In this document: in pieces, positions 21,986-34,987 of the stretch | Layout: each line of letters starts with the position of its first letter | Position numbering within the stretch: the first letter of the stretch is position 1 | Assembly: GCA_038496445.1 (NCBI GenBank) | Contig: JALMLS010000578.1 | Span: forward strand, 62,001-126,000 | Reading direction: 5' to 3' | From: Trichosphaerium sp. ATCC 40318 | Taxonomy: Eukaryota > Discosea > Flabellinia > Trichosidae | DNA: 64,000 nucleotides | Translations under genes and position numbers: made by a program | The notes under the pieces: generated by a model | What the model was told of the DNA's origin: nothing | Database searches by the model: none | The model's input: only the letters and a program-made list of their open reading frames with translations

Positions 21986-23708
21986 TCAGACTAAATTAGG
22001 TGGATTATCTTGTAACATTGGATCGTTGCTCTGGTATATTGGGTAGTCTGGTGATGGGGCAGTGACGGTAGCAACTTGCCCAGTACTCACCTACACAAAT
22101 GATAAGGTTGCGCAATAATATACAAAAAAAAAACCGGATAGTTTTGTAACAAATAATAAAACAATGCATACCAACAAGTGAGGTTCCCGTAAAGCTACTA
22201 ATTGGGTAATACAGTCATCAGTCACCGCTTTACCAACACTTGGTACCACTGCAAACAAGTTTTTAGCGTTATTGCGTTCATAGTCATCCAAGAGAACATC
22301 TGGTATGCGTCAGTATATACAAACCACTAATAAAACGCGATAATGCGACGTACTGTACGCTGCTACTTTGTGATCCGGGGTTGTCCTTAAAAAAGAACGA
22401 CTTGCCATAGCTAACCCGTCGAACAAGGCATCTACTGCTTGCCATTTGTACCTGAAATTGGTCCAGGCATTCATTAACCCTTTTTTGCAGATTGTGAGCG
22501 GCCACTATGAAACTTATGCTACGTACAGTATGGACTTGGTGAGTCATTGTAATAATTACCTATGAAATCACCACCTATTAGTCCTCGTTGGTTGACACCA
22601 TTCTCGTCTGTCCCCAGGTCTACATCTAGCCATAGTTCTACAAATAGTGTAAACATATACTACTTCTTGACCTTGATAGCGCTCGTTGGTGTACCTGACC
22701 GCCAGTAGCTTCCTAAACTCAAAAACCTAGGTATTGCTCCGAGATTTGCTTCTTCCGAGAGGTACTCTTCAGCAACAGTTGACACAGATCCCAAACGCCT
22801 ATACTGAGTTAATTCGAGTTACCATAACTCATAGTCGCACTGTTTTATGGTGTTCAGCCTGTCGAATACGCCCTCTCCTATCAATACCTTAACATGTGCA
22901 TGCCTGTTCTTGTATGCAAGAGAATATCGGGAAAGTCGAACTGATGGAACCACTACAGCCTAATAATACTTGTTACACCATAGTCAACCACCCAAAAGAT
23001 AATTCATTTGTTTTTTTACATACCTCAACAAATCCAATGTGCGACTCAATAAAAGCTAGCTCTTCCACCTTTAATAACCCAGGAGCATACATGAGTAAGT
23101 TGCCGTTATTCATCCGATAAATACCAATATTACGGTGTGCATCGAGCGGATTGTAACACTCTGGTCTTACCTGTCACATGTGTAAGTGCCATGCATCCAA
23201 AAAAAAAAAAAGATGTGTCACGTACAACCCACAACCGATTTGGGTACACCTCTTCGGCTCTGCGCCAACCTCGTGGTGCGTTTCGTATGTTCAAATGAAT
23301 GGGTCTGCCCTCCCATCTTTGTCCACGCTTTGGAGTGTACATGAGAATTCTCGACTATCACCACTGATATTGACGTACGATCCATTTTTGCCCTCTGTAA
23401 AAACCCCATATTATCAACAACCCAGCCATTAATCGCCTTTGACGGTAGAAAAAGCCAAAATACCTATTAGTGACAATCTTCTCCCACAGAAACGTGCTCT
23501 TATACACAGTATACTTCCAGCGTTGCTTGCTGAACACTTTGAGCGCGTAGGGTGTCAAAAATTTAAAGCCCCGTACAAGACGGCGACGCCTCCACTTCAA
23601 AAGCTCTTCGCCAAGCTGTTCCCTCGTTTTCGTGCCGTCATCCCTTGGTGGAGGTTCGTAACGCCTTTTCTTTTGGGTTTTAGGGCGTGCTTTTGGTGGA
23701 TCTTCCAT
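21986..23708 (-). CDS. DUF4336-like protein
   Basis: The start at 23708 has a strong context (GCCACCATGG). The N-terminal 110 residues are basic and aromatic with a likely helix 'GLLIIWGFYRG'. The central part reads 'RRAEEVYPNRLWV' then 'NPLDAHRNIGIYRMNNGN', 'LLMYAPGLLKVEELAFIES' and 'AVVVPSVRLSRYSLAYKN'. This order (short beta strands, 'L..YAP', 'vvPs...') resembles the metallo-hydrolase-like DUF4336 family of plants, cyanobacteria and proteobacteria. The C-terminal exons include 'DVLLDDYERNNAKNLFAVVP' and end at TGA 21986-21988. Introns include a possible 24-nt one near 23355-23378. The assignment is by pattern only. The reaction is unknown. It is convergent with NBP35, 71 bp apart. Confidence 0.5.
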
Positions 23709-23826
23709 GGTGGCTGTAGGCACTTGAATTTAATAATTGAAATCACTTTCTGCATGACTTACTCAAGACTTCTTTGTACGCCTTAATCCATATATTTTTA
23801 CCGTAAAAGCACTTGAAACACCACCA

Positions 23827-24802
23827 ATGGCAGAAAAAAGAAAGCGTACTCCAAACACTGTAACGTTTGTGACAGGAAACGCCAAAAAGCTTGCTGAGGT
23901 ACAAGCAATACTTGGTACATCGCTGCCACTCGTATCTGCCAACATAGATCGTGCGTCATGTCTATCTTCGTTGAACAGTTTTCAATACATTTTTTAGTAC
24001 CCGAACTACAAGGAGAACCAAATGAAATATCCATTGAGAAATGCAAATTGGCTGTTAAAGAGGTACGGCAAAAATAATACAGTTAAGCTCTAAATTAGCG
24101 TAGGTTGATGGACCAGTCATTGTAGAAGATACTTCATTATGTTTCAATGCGTTAAATGGAATGCCAGGTTAGTAAGCTATACTTCAATGGCGCGTAACTG
24201 TTTTTAAGGACCCTACATCAAATGGTTCTTAAAGAAGCTTGGTCACGATGGTTTAAATAAGATACTAGCTGGCTATGAAGACAAATCTGGGTACACAGAT
24301 CTTAAACCTTTCCGATTGTAACATCATACACTAGATATGCTATGTGCGTCTACACTTTCATGGCAGACAAGGATGCTGAGCCAATTACTTTCGTTGGAAA
24401 GACACCTGTACGTGTACACGTAAAACACATGGACAAACCAACAACGCTATTGCACCTTTTTGTTCAAATTCCTCGATTGTAGTTTTGTAATTTATTCTGG
24501 CTGACATTACTACCAAAGGGCAAGATAGTACCTCCTAGAGGCCCAAAGGATTTTGGATGGGATCCAATATTCCAACCTGACGGCTACGACAAGACGTACG
24601 CAAATACAGAGTTAGTGCATGTAGGCTCATTAACACTGGTACAGATACGCAGAATTAGATACTGATGTCAAAAACAAGATATCTCACCGTTACCGTGCTG
24701 TTGTCGCTTTACGCAAGTATTTATTGGTACGTGGTTTACTAGCAAGCAACAGCATTGTACTAACACACGTTATCACTGCAGGCAAATCCACAATTGCTTT
24801 AA
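23827..24802 (+). CDS. ITPA: inosine triphosphate pyrophosphatase
   Basis: [20 protein letters not shown] start at 23827. Family motifs run in order: '[17 protein letters not shown]', '[16 protein letters not shown]', '[20 protein letters not shown]', '[14 protein letters not shown]', '[15 protein letters not shown]', '[20 protein letters not shown]' and 'SHRYRAV'. These include the catalytic Asp, the nucleobase-binding FGWDP loop and the SHR motif. It hydrolyses ITP, XTP and dITP to monophosphates and so keeps deaminated purines out of nucleic acids. The length of about 190 residues is normal. Seven or eight short exons. It diverges from the DUF4336-like gene with 118 bp between start codons. 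Confidence 0.95.
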
Positions 24803-24931
24803 GTTCTGTACCAATAAACTTAACTTCATTTTGGAAAAATGTCAATATTTGGTCTTTTTCTGTAACTACATAATTTTTTACGTGTTTGTGGGATAAACCC
24901 GACCTTGCCCATTATTGCCCAAACTGTTTTA

Positions 24932-27413
24932 ATGGCAGAAGTGAAGGAACCTCTTAATGGTGCGACATACTTGAAACATAAGTTTAGGGTCCGTAGCTAC
25001 GCACGTCCCACGTTTTGCGAGGTAAATTACTGTAATTTGACGCCATTTACGTACAAATACGTGTAGGTATGCGGTAAATTGCTGTGGGGTTTAATGAAAC
25101 AAGGTGTGGAGTGCCAAGGCATGTTACTTGTCATTTAACGAAAAACATACTGATTGAGCTACAGATTGCCACTTTATAGCGCACAAGTCATGCGCTAAGG
25201 GTACTTTACCGAATTGTAGAATTGGTCACGATGAGGTACACTTGCATTTTTTACGCAATCAGTGAACGTCGCTCACTGTGAAAAGGAAACAGGCACCAAT
25301 TGCGACCACTCCTTCTATCAGAAGTCTTTTATGCGGCCCACATACTGTAACGTGTGCAGGTCGATGATTAAAGGTACAAAACCCGCTTTTCTTTGAAGCA
25401 TCCACTAACAAAGCCAGGCCTGAAAAAGCAAGGTTACGCTTGCTCCAGTACGTAACAAATTGCTCGTGTGAAATGATTGTTTTAACGCAAAAATAGTATG
25501 TCAGTTTGCGGCGCACCAGCGTTGTACTGTAGCAGCACCCGCAACATGCCCTCGTCTATCTGTTGATACTGCGCCACAAACAAAGGCAAGTAGTCAAACT
25601 ATGTTACGCGTTATAACGGCTTTAGTACAGGAAATCCAGCACTGCTGGATAGAAGGTAATATAGTAGGGAAATGTGATTTATGCAATAAAGGTCTCATGA
25701 GTCCAAACTGCATGTATGGTTATAGGTGCTACTGGTGTTGCAAACAGGTGGGGTCAAATAACTGCTACATTGTAATTTTGTTCTGACGTCACGGCCTAGA
25801 TTTGTGGAACAAATTGTATGGAATACTATTCCGGTACTTGCAATCTTGGCGACTACAAGTACGCTTTACCATCTCCGCATATCTACTTTACTAACTTTCT
25901 CGTGTCAAACAGAACAATCCGTATACCACCCACTTATATACGTACAAATGGATCTACAGACCGATCCAAATGGACTGCACGTTTTTTTTTGAATTTCGAA
26001 GATCCTTTACATAAAATAACGGCCTTGTCGTAGATATCAGCGCCAGTGGGTACTACGCCAATTTTAGTGTTTATAAACAAGAAAAGCGGAAACCAAGAAG
26101 GTCAAAAGCTGACAAATAGGCTCAACAGAGTATTGTACGCAGCCCCTTAAAACAAATGAGTTTATGGCAGTTGTAGCAATTCTGATTACTGACACGTGAT
26201 ATAGAAATCCAATACAAGTTGTGGACTTGGGGAATGGTGGACCCAAGAAGGGATTTGATCTCTTTAAAGATATTAAAAAATATACCGTTTTGGCGTGTGG
26301 AGGTGATGGCACTGCAGCGTGGGTGCTCGAAACAATGGACACGCTAAAACTTGACCCTCGACCTCCCCTTGCTGTTCTACCTCTTGGTACAGGAAACGAT
26401 CTTTCTCGTGTTCTTGGTTGGGGTCCAGGTATACTCCCAACATGATTTTTTTTGTTGAAGATTGCAATAGGATACAGTGGCGGAGATGTAGGCACTATTG
26501 TAAAGAAGATTGCAAATTCATCGGAGGGGAAGCTGGACAGATGGAAGGTTGACTTTATTAACAACACAGATGGCTCAGTAGAAACCAAGATTATAAATAA
26601 CTACTTCAGTATAGGTACGCACAACATAACTGAATTTTTATGGTGTTAACGTTTGTACTTTAGGTGTGGACGCTTCTGTATCATTGAAGTTCCATGAAGC
26701 GCGAGAAAAGAATCCTAAAAAATTTTCAAGTAGGAGTTTTAACAAATTGTACTATGGCGTGCAAGGTGCTGGACATATGTTCAAACCAGGAGATTCTAAA
26801 AACTTACACGAAAAGATATCACTAAAGGTACCGCCCCTTTGTCAATAACAAGTTTGATTTCAAAATATTGAATCTAACATAAAAAAACAGCTTGATGGTA
26901 AAGATGTTGCAATAAACAAACTTCAAGGTATAGCGTTATCAAACATAACAAGTTACGCAGGTGGTTCTGACTTGTGGGGTTCAAAAACAAAGGTAAGTGT
27001 TAGCTTCGGAGAGTAAATCAGCAGTCTTGACTTATGCTTCATTTAAAAAGGGTCAGTTTGTCAAGCAAGCACGTGACGACGGTATATGTGAAGTTGTTGG
27101 ATTAACAGGCGCATTTCACGTGGTACAGTACCATTTACCAGTTAATTCAGTATACTAACGAATCATCCACAAAAGGCCCAAATTGTTTCTGGAACTGCAG
27201 CTGCAATAAGGCTAGGACAAGGAAAATCGGTAACCATGAACATAAAATCCAATATAAATATCCCGTGTCAAATAGACGGTAAGTGTCATACGACGTGTTG
27301 GTAAATCTGTGACATACAACGTAGGTGAACCTTGGGAGCTCGATTGCACAAAAGTTAGCGAAATTCGTATAACGTTACACAATACTGTCCCTGTACTTGT
27401 TGCGCCTAAATAA
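24932..27413 (+). CDS. diacylglycerol kinase with three C1-type zinc fingers
   Basis: ATG at 24932. The first C1 domain begins 'HKFRVRSYARPTFCEVCGK' and ends 'CHFIAHKSCAKG'. The second begins 'HSFYQKSFMRPTYCNVCRSM' and ends 'CSICQFAAHQRCTV'. A third Cys-rich finger lies near 25630-25850 ('GKCDLCNKGLMSPNC', 'YGYRCYWCCK'). The catalytic DAGKc domain starts 'VPILVFINKKSGNQEGQK' and has the glycine-rich 'VLACGGDGTAAWVLE' and 'LPLGTGNDLSRVLGWGPG'. The accessory domain follows ('NNYFSIGVDASVSLKFHEAR', 'KLYYGVQGAGHMFK', 'DGICEVVGLTGAFHV') and the protein ends '…CQIDGEPWEL' plus about 30 residues. It phosphorylates diacylglycerol to phosphatidate, damping C1-dependent signalling. Three C1 domains resemble DGK-theta and the Dictyostelium enzyme. 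The stop is TAA 27411. Confidence 0.93.
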
Positions 27414-27618
27414 AGTACACCAGCGACACTTCAACTCTAGGACTAAAATCGTATCTTCAGAATTTTTGGGCCAACTTTGAAAACTCAGCGCCATCGGTTT
27501 GTACCTCGCCATAGGCGTATGGCTTTGTTGAGGGGTTCTTTATATCTACTCAGAATAGTGTTGACGGATTTGAAGTAATTTTATTCTCCAGAACTGCTTG
27601 TTGCATGGTTTAGTGGCC

Positions 27619-30600
27619 ATGGCAAACTTTGGAAGTGCTGTTGATAAAGAAAAATGGATCAACACCCAAGAAAAGGTTCGTTTGTTGCACTTGTTCCCGA
27701 TCACCTTGCGAAACCGCATAACCAACCGCTATTGTAGGTATTTACGCGTTGGGTGAATACTCACTTGGAAAAGAGTGAACGGGACAACATAGATGGCCTC
27801 CTCAATTACCAGCTTCAAGATGGGCTCGCATTGATATCCCTGCTTCAGGTACTGCACGCAAAGCGCCTTTATTGTGCAGTAGGCGATTAAACACGCGAAA
27901 ACTAATAGCTACAAGGTATTGAGCGACTCTAAACTTGGTTCATACGCAAAAAAGCCAAAATTCCAAATACATAAGATAAACAACCTATCCATCGCGCTTT
28001 CCTTTATAACGGGTAAAGCAAAAATCAAAATCGTAGCGATTGGTCCTGCAGGTGAGCGTTCGCCATCAATGATGCAAAAACTCCTTTTAGAAGATACAGC
28101 TTTTTTTTTTTTTTTTGTTTTTATTATTAAAGCATCTTGTGCTGAAATACACGTCTCTAGATATTGAACAGAATAATACCAAGTTAATACTCGGCTTGAT
28201 TTGGTCGCTTATTCTCCATTACCATATTTCAAAACGCACTCCTGGCTCAGCCAGAGGTCCGAAACCTGCAGATAGCAAAGGTGGCAACAACGCGTCATGT
28301 ACGTATTAAGAAAGTTGTGCCGTAGTTTTTCTTTTTTTGGCAATTATTGGAGCTTTCCAATAATCCAAGCAACTCACTCCATCATTTTAGCTGGCGGCGA
28401 TAAAGGTGCACGTGGCGCGTTATTGGCGTGGTGTACTGATGTAGCAGGTTTGAACGTAAAAAACTTTGGCTCAGAGTACGTTCACTCATTTCCTTTAAAA
28501 TCCGTGACAAATTTTCTTTTTTACGTTTTCATCTCACGCCTTATGTTAGCTGGAAAGATGGAAAGCAACTGCGTAAACTCGTAGAATTTGTAGCTCCAAA
28601 GAGCATGGAAGGAGAACCAAACGTACGAGATGACAAGTCTGAGAGTCTTGATAAGACTTAAGGAAAAAAAGTGGCATTGTATTTATTCTCTATTTTAGAC
28701 ACCTCCCCTTGCCTCTATTGCAGCTTCTATTAAGGTGGCTACCGCCAAGTGTGAGATTCCTTCTCTTATTGATCCAGCTGATATGGCTGAAATCGGAGAC
28801 GAATTATCGAACATGACATACATTAGTTATTTCAGGGACCATGTACGTCACTCTTTACACCAATTTTGGACGGTCCGTGTTAACGTGCCGTAGCATGCTC
28901 GCACCGGATCTGAAGCCCCACTGATGAAGATGATATCTCCTAGACGCTCACAAAAGTTGGGCAGTCCTCTAACACTTGATACATCTGTGAAGTCGCCAAA
29001 AGCCGGCTCACGACAAAGTGCTCGCTTCGGAAATGCACCAGCATCTCCAAAACCAGCAAGTAAGCATTTGCATACCCTTTAGGCATATCCTTGTACTGAT
29101 GCACTACTATTAGATACTCCTTGGACATTTGAAGTACAGCATTGGCGCGAACCTAAAAATGTATTTAGCGTCCATGTAAAAAATATGGCTTTCACCACTT
29201 TGGTACCACACAATCTATTCTTTTTTTAGCTTCTAAGACTTATGCAATAGTGGACGAGCATACTCATGCAGTCAGAATTCCGACAGATGAAGTGCTTGTA
29301 CTATGTTAGCGAAGGCAATTGCACAAGGTAGTCCTTGTTTGCTTTTACTAGTTTTTTATTCATGCGTTTGTTGCTGACCTTTTTTGTAGAATTCGCAATA
29401 ATAGTCATGTTGCTGCAGCAAAGGGCCAGACGCTATTTGCCTACTCTAAAGAGTTACCAAAAGGGGTTATTCCTGTATCGAGCAGAGAAGATACTGCAAA
29501 CGCTGACGACAACGATGATGAGGACTTATTGCCTCCTGAGGGTGTCAACTTGCGTGCTGTATTTGATGGTACCACAGGTGCCTTTTCAGGCCATCCTGTG
29601 ACCGTATCAATGCGTCTAATGAATGTTGATACAAACCAAACCTACGTCACAAAAGACAAAGCCTTCACTGTTGCAGTATCAGGCCCAGAAACACACAGGT
29701 TTAAACCTCGTCCTACAGCCGATGGCATATACCAAGTTTCTTTCAAGCCTAAAGATGCTGGCGTGTACAAGTTTAGCGTGGACATGTACGGTTTAGAGAC
29801 CAGTGATTTTGCCAATCCAGTGCGTGTCAATATTGTACCAGGTGCGTTTATTATTACTGGGTTCAAGTTTCGATATTTACTCACATTGATTTGCTTAGGT
29901 AATATTATCATTGATACACATGATGCCCCTATACAATTGACGGCTGGAGACGCTGATCGTATATCTTTGGATCTTCCAAAGGACGACAAAGGCATCACCT
30001 ACCCACTTGCGGATCATATGAATCGATTTGACATTGAATGCACTCCAATTAATGGTGAAGGTGACTTGAAAGCCCACATGACCAAAGGTGCGCTTTAACA
30101 CAGAAGATTTACGGCTTGCTCTTTTTTTTAACTTCAAACGTAGGACCTTACAGCAGATCGCTCGCTCTAGTACTCGATAAGGCTGAACCTGGCATATTTA
30201 AGGTTAACGTATCGTTATTCGATGTACCATTGTTGTCTGCACCACTCACTGTTGAGATTGCAAGCCCATCCACAGCTGATGTATCACAAGGTACGTCTGT
30301 CGTATGCTGCAATCTGTTTTGAAGATGGCTAACAATCCCATTTTTAATAGTGGATTTGGACAACGAACTCGATTCACTTGTCAAACAAGTCGCGAGCAAT
30401 AGAAATAGTGCCAGCAAAATGGATGCCGATGACTTGGCTAAAGAGTTGGATGCATTGGACGATTTGTTGACACCTCTTGAAGCAAACATTAAACCATCAC
30501 GCGGTGACCACCCTGGCACTGTATCAATGGAATTGAACGCTATTGTATCATCCTTAAATCCTGACAAAATCGATGATGATGGTGTTGATGTCAATGCTGC

Positions 30601-33600
30601 TGTATCCGATCTGGATGGCATTATGAGCGAGTTCTCACGAGCTTCTACCAGAGACCTAAAAAAGCTTAAAGCAAAGCCAGTTTCTGACGGTGTTGGTTTC
30701 GCAGCTGAATTGGATGAACTAGACGACCTTGTAAATGATCTTGCGTACGAATAACCGCTCCAGGCTTAAAATAAGCTGACCAATATTTGTTTAGAGACCT
30801 TAATGGGGATTCTGGTTCTTCTTCATCTGGTGACGATGGTAAGAAGAAGAAAAAATCAAAAGGAGGGTTTGGTGTCAAAGTTGGTGGCAAAGCAAAAGGC
30901 GGTCTCAACCTCGGCAATGGTGACTCGTCATCTTCCTCTGATTCCGATGACGGCAAAAAGAAGAAAAAGTCAAAAGGTGGCTTTGGTGTAAAGATTGGAG
31001 GCAAGGCTAACCTTAACGCTGGTGGTGATACGTCAGACTCTGATGAATCGAAGGAAAAGGGTAAAAAGAAAAAGAACAAGTCCAAAGGTGGTGTTGGTGT
31101 CGACCTCGATGTCAACCTCGGTGGTAAATCTAATGGCGGCTCTGGCACTTCCTCATCTTCCTCCGATGACGATGCTGACAGCAAGAAGAAGAAAAAGGCA
31201 AAAGGCGGCTTTGGCGTCAAAGTTGGAGGCAAAGCAAAAGGTGGCCTCAAACTCGGCAACGGAGACTCTTCATCTTCCTCTGATTCTGATGATGGTAAAA
31301 AGAAGAACAAATCCAAAGGATTTGGTGTCAAAGGAGGTGTTAAACCGAAAGGCAAAGCCAAGGGCGGATTTGGTGTTGATGTAGACGCTGATCCATTTGA
31401 CGATATGGCTGATCTCGATGACCTCTTAGACGGCTTTGATGTGAAGGCATCAACCAGAGATAATGACGCAAATGTAAACGCGTCTGCTGGTATGTCACTT
31501 GATGACGATCTTGCCGACCTAGATGATGTTCTTGCCGGTCTAGACGACAATAAAAAGTCTAAAGGCGACTCTTCATCTTCATCTGATGACGATGGTAAGA
31601 AGAAGAAAAAGTCAAAAGGAGGGTTTGGTGTCAAAGTGGGCGGCAAAGTAAAAGGCGGTCTCAAACTCGGCAATGGTGACTCTTCATCTTCCTCGTCTTC
31701 CTCTGATGATGGTAAGAAGAAAAAGTCGAAAGGCGGCTTTGGTGTCAAAGTTGGTGGCAAGCCTAAAGGAGGCGTTGGCGCTGATATTGACATTGACGTC
31801 AACACCGACATTGATGGCTTAGACGATCTTGATGACCTTATCAGTGGTCTAGATGATGATGCAAAGAAGGCAGATGCTGATGTGTCTGTTGACACAGATG
31901 CTCTTGCCGATTTGGACGACATCGTTGCTGGACTTGATGCTGATATTGGTCTTGATGTTGATGGTTCTGCCAAAAAGAAGAATGGATCATCATCTTCGTC
32001 ATCATCATCATCAGATTCTGATGGCAAGAAAAAGAAGGGTAAAGCCAAGGGTGGCTTTGGTATCAAGGTGGGCGGTAAGCCGAAGGTCAAGGGAACCGTT
32101 GGCGCAGATGTTGATGTGGATCCTCTCGATGATTTAGCTGACCTTGATGACTTGGTTGCTGAATTCAACACTGGCGTCAGTTCTCCTTCAACACAGCGCT
32201 CTGACAACGTTGACCTTGAAGGTGATTTGGAAGGTCTTGACGATTTGGTAGCCGAATTTAACATTGGTATCAAACCCATGGCTCCAGGTGGCAAATCTGC
32301 TAAAAAGTCATCGTCTTCATCTTCCTCGTCTTCTTCTAGCTCTGATGGAAAGAAGAAAGCCAAGGGCGGTTTTGGCGTCAAAGTGGGCGGTAAAACAAAG
32401 GTGAGAGGCGGTATCGGTGCTGACATTGATCCTCTTGACAACATGGATGACATTCTTGACGATTTGGATGACTTGGATGACGTTGTTGCGTCACTCAACA
32501 CAGATGATGATAAAGTCAATGTCACAGCTTCTACACGATCAAATGAGCCTGTTTCAGCCTCAACACCATCGTTGTCAAAACCTGCACCTAAGATCAATAG
32601 CCGATCTTCCTCACGATTCAGTCTTGATGACGAACTTGATGACCTTGATGCGATCATTGATGACTACAAGCTCATTGAAAAGGACGAATCTCCAAAAGAA
32701 CCACAAGTTCAAGTTAAAGTTACACCAGAGTGCGTAGTTTTTATAACAGTAAACACATCATACAAGTGCTAATGTATCATCAAATAGGATCGCTGTTTCT
32801 AAGCCTAGAGTACTCGAACGTCCCGCTTCTGGTCCAGATTTCCCAGCACCTCCTTCTACAGGACCTGCACCACCAAGAGAAGACTTGATACGTATGGTCA
32901 TGCGTGCAATTGATACTCTCCGAAAACCTGCTGGATCTCCAGAAAACGAGGTACTTACATATTTTTCTTGTTCTTCAACAAAAAGAGATTGCGCTAATGA
33001 TCCTATTACAGAGACTCGAGCAAACAATGGAAGCTGCTGTAATGCACGCCAAGAAAATGTTTGGGCTCACTGAGAAACCATACGCAGAACTTGCAGTCGA
33101 CAGTGATGCTGCCCGCAGATCACTTGCAGATATCATCATTGTTGTCATTCTCTTTGTTCGCGACTTGTGGAGGGATGTTGCATTGATATTCGATCTCGAG
33201 ATTCGCGTAACCCTAATGTTACAATGCACAGACCTGGCCAATCGTGCTATACGCCTATTGGAGTTCTTTGATACAATATTCAAGCTTCAAGAAGGTGGTA
33301 GAAAGCAACACGCGATGGAATATGAGATACAAATAGCTGGTATGCCTTAAAATCTTGGATTCGCGCATAGTTTGGTTTTTTTCATCCTGACCTCGTTTTA
33401 GATATTAAAACACTTCTCGCGCAAATACTACGTAAGCTCAAGGCTTGCACATTGGAACAACATAATACCGAACAGTACACTGGTGGATTGGCAGCTACCA
33501 TTGAGAATATTGACCCAATCTTCAAACAATGTGTCTCTAATATAAGCATGGGCTTTATGACACACGAGGACATCTCAAACGCTTGCCATCCTGGACTACG

Positions 33601-34987
33601 ACCTGTAGACCTTAAACAAGGTATTACAACGCCCTCCTCATGGTTTTTTTAAAGAGCTTTTGAGTTCTAACCTTTTTTGTTAGGTATTACAGAGCTGTCC
33701 ACACGTGTTGGCTTGTTGACGGAGGTCATCAGTGGAGGAGAAATAGACCCACTTAAGTTCTTGGTGGCAGTTTTGCGTTTCTTGCATTACATAAGCGTTC
33801 TTGTTGCACTATTTATTGAAAACAACGCAGCACGAGAGGTAACAATGCATCCTTACTATCTTGTGGGTTGAATATACTAAAGTTGGTTTTAGAACATTAG
33901 CAAAGAAGCAAAATCACTAGCAGATGTCTGCATAGAGTTCTATGGCTTGTATAGCAGACATGACATGGCTTCTGCTGGTGTTGTTATTCAAAGGTTTGCT
34001 GCTGGTATACAAACTCTCATTGCGTACGTCAAATCAACTATTTAATTCGCGTATGTGTCTAATACCTGTCGATAGGGCAATAAATGCCAGCCCTGAGATG
34101 CAACCTGCAACGGAAAATCCTTCCAACTTACAACTACGTGGCCCACGTCGTACACGTGTATCCACACCAATCAAGTTCACTGTAACTTGCACTGAGAACG
34201 ATGGCAGTCCTACAAAGTACGACCAATACCACCTTTAACTTTTTTTTCCTTCTTGTTTTTCTCGTGTGCAGGCGAACTGACTGAGTTTGCTTTTGTAGTC
34301 TTGATCCGCGAATACTCGAGTATAGAATCGAGGCTGCGGATGGATCTGTTAACAAGAGCATTCAAGCTACCTCACCATCTATTGGCGTATGTGTATTTGA
34401 GCTATCGCTCATGAGTCCTGGAGATTTCCTTTACAATGTATTCGCCAATGGCGAGCCTATATACTCTGAGAGATGCAAACTCATTGTAGAAAACGGTAAG
34501 TGGACTTTTTAGTGCTACAGCACCCCAGAAGTTTTTTTTAACAAGTTTTTAGGACCTTCTGCAAGACACTGTGAGCTCCTCAGTCCGCCAAACGGTAAAA
34601 CAGGCCAAAAGATCACATTACAGGTTCAGGTTCGTGGTTATTTATTCATTTCTTTTTTTTGTTGGATCATAAACCTGATCATGTTATCTTAGGCACGTGA
34701 CATTGACGGCAAGGCGCTAAAGACCGGTAACGACGATTTTTGGGTTGCTGGCCGTGGACCTTCACTCCAGAACATCATACAAAGAGATAACCGTAATGGC
34801 ACTTACAACATATCGTTCGAACCACAACATAGCGTACGTCTCTTTTATATTTTTTCAGTGGCTACTCAAATACCTTGCCTGCTCGCTGAGTACTAACGTG
34901 AACCAATAATAGGGCAAATATGAAATTTTTGTCAAGTTCAATTCCGACAATATTCAAGGGTCGCCAGCCGTAATACACATTTTGTAA
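27619..34987 (+). CDS. giant CH-CH filamin-like protein with repeat-rich insert
   Basis: ATG at 27619 in the context GTGGCCATGG. Two calponin-homology domains form an actin-binding module: 'KVFTRWVNTHLEKSERDNID' with 'LQDGLALISLLQVLS', and 'GARGALLAWCTDVAGL' with 'WKDGKQLRKLVEFV'. Next is at least one filamin-type Ig repeat near 29530-29860 ('GVYKFSVDMYG'), a second beta-sandwich near 29900-30290, then the repeat region at about 30350-32720 described separately. An alpha-helical domain (32880-34020; 'LADIIIVVILFVRDLWRDVA') follows. Two further filamin-type repeats end the protein ('RDNRNGTYNISFEPQHSGKY' to the TAA at 34985). The whole is roughly 1900 residues. It should crosslink or anchor F-actin. 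Frames join across the 30745-30794 intron (LA|DLNGDSG), which shows that the repeat region belongs to the same protein. Confidence 0.8.
30350..32720 (+). repeat. Lys/Ser/Gly and LD-like repeat region inside the filamin-like protein
   Basis: Two interleaved motifs repeat. One is a basic glycine motif, about nine copies, 'KSKGGFGVKVGGKAKGG' and variants, each preceded by a poly-Ser/Asp stretch (SSSSSDSDDGKKKK). The other is an acidic amphipathic motif, about ten copies, of the form [DE]LDDL[VIL]xx[LF][DN] (for example 'DLDDLLDGFD', 'DLDDVLAGLD', 'DLDDLVAEFN', 'DLDAIIDDYK'). The nucleotide repeats are diverged enough to be old. The long open frame on the opposite strand at 30666-32657 is a codon-bias shadow of these repeats. 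Confidence 0.85.

Noticed and set aside
30666-32657. 663-residue open frame on the minus strand, rich in Ser/Pro/Phe
   Set aside because: It lies antisense to the filamin-like gene's Lys/Gly/Asp repeats. Codon bias of GAT/GGT/AAG repeats removes stops on the other strand. The plus strand has introns, domains and frame continuity.
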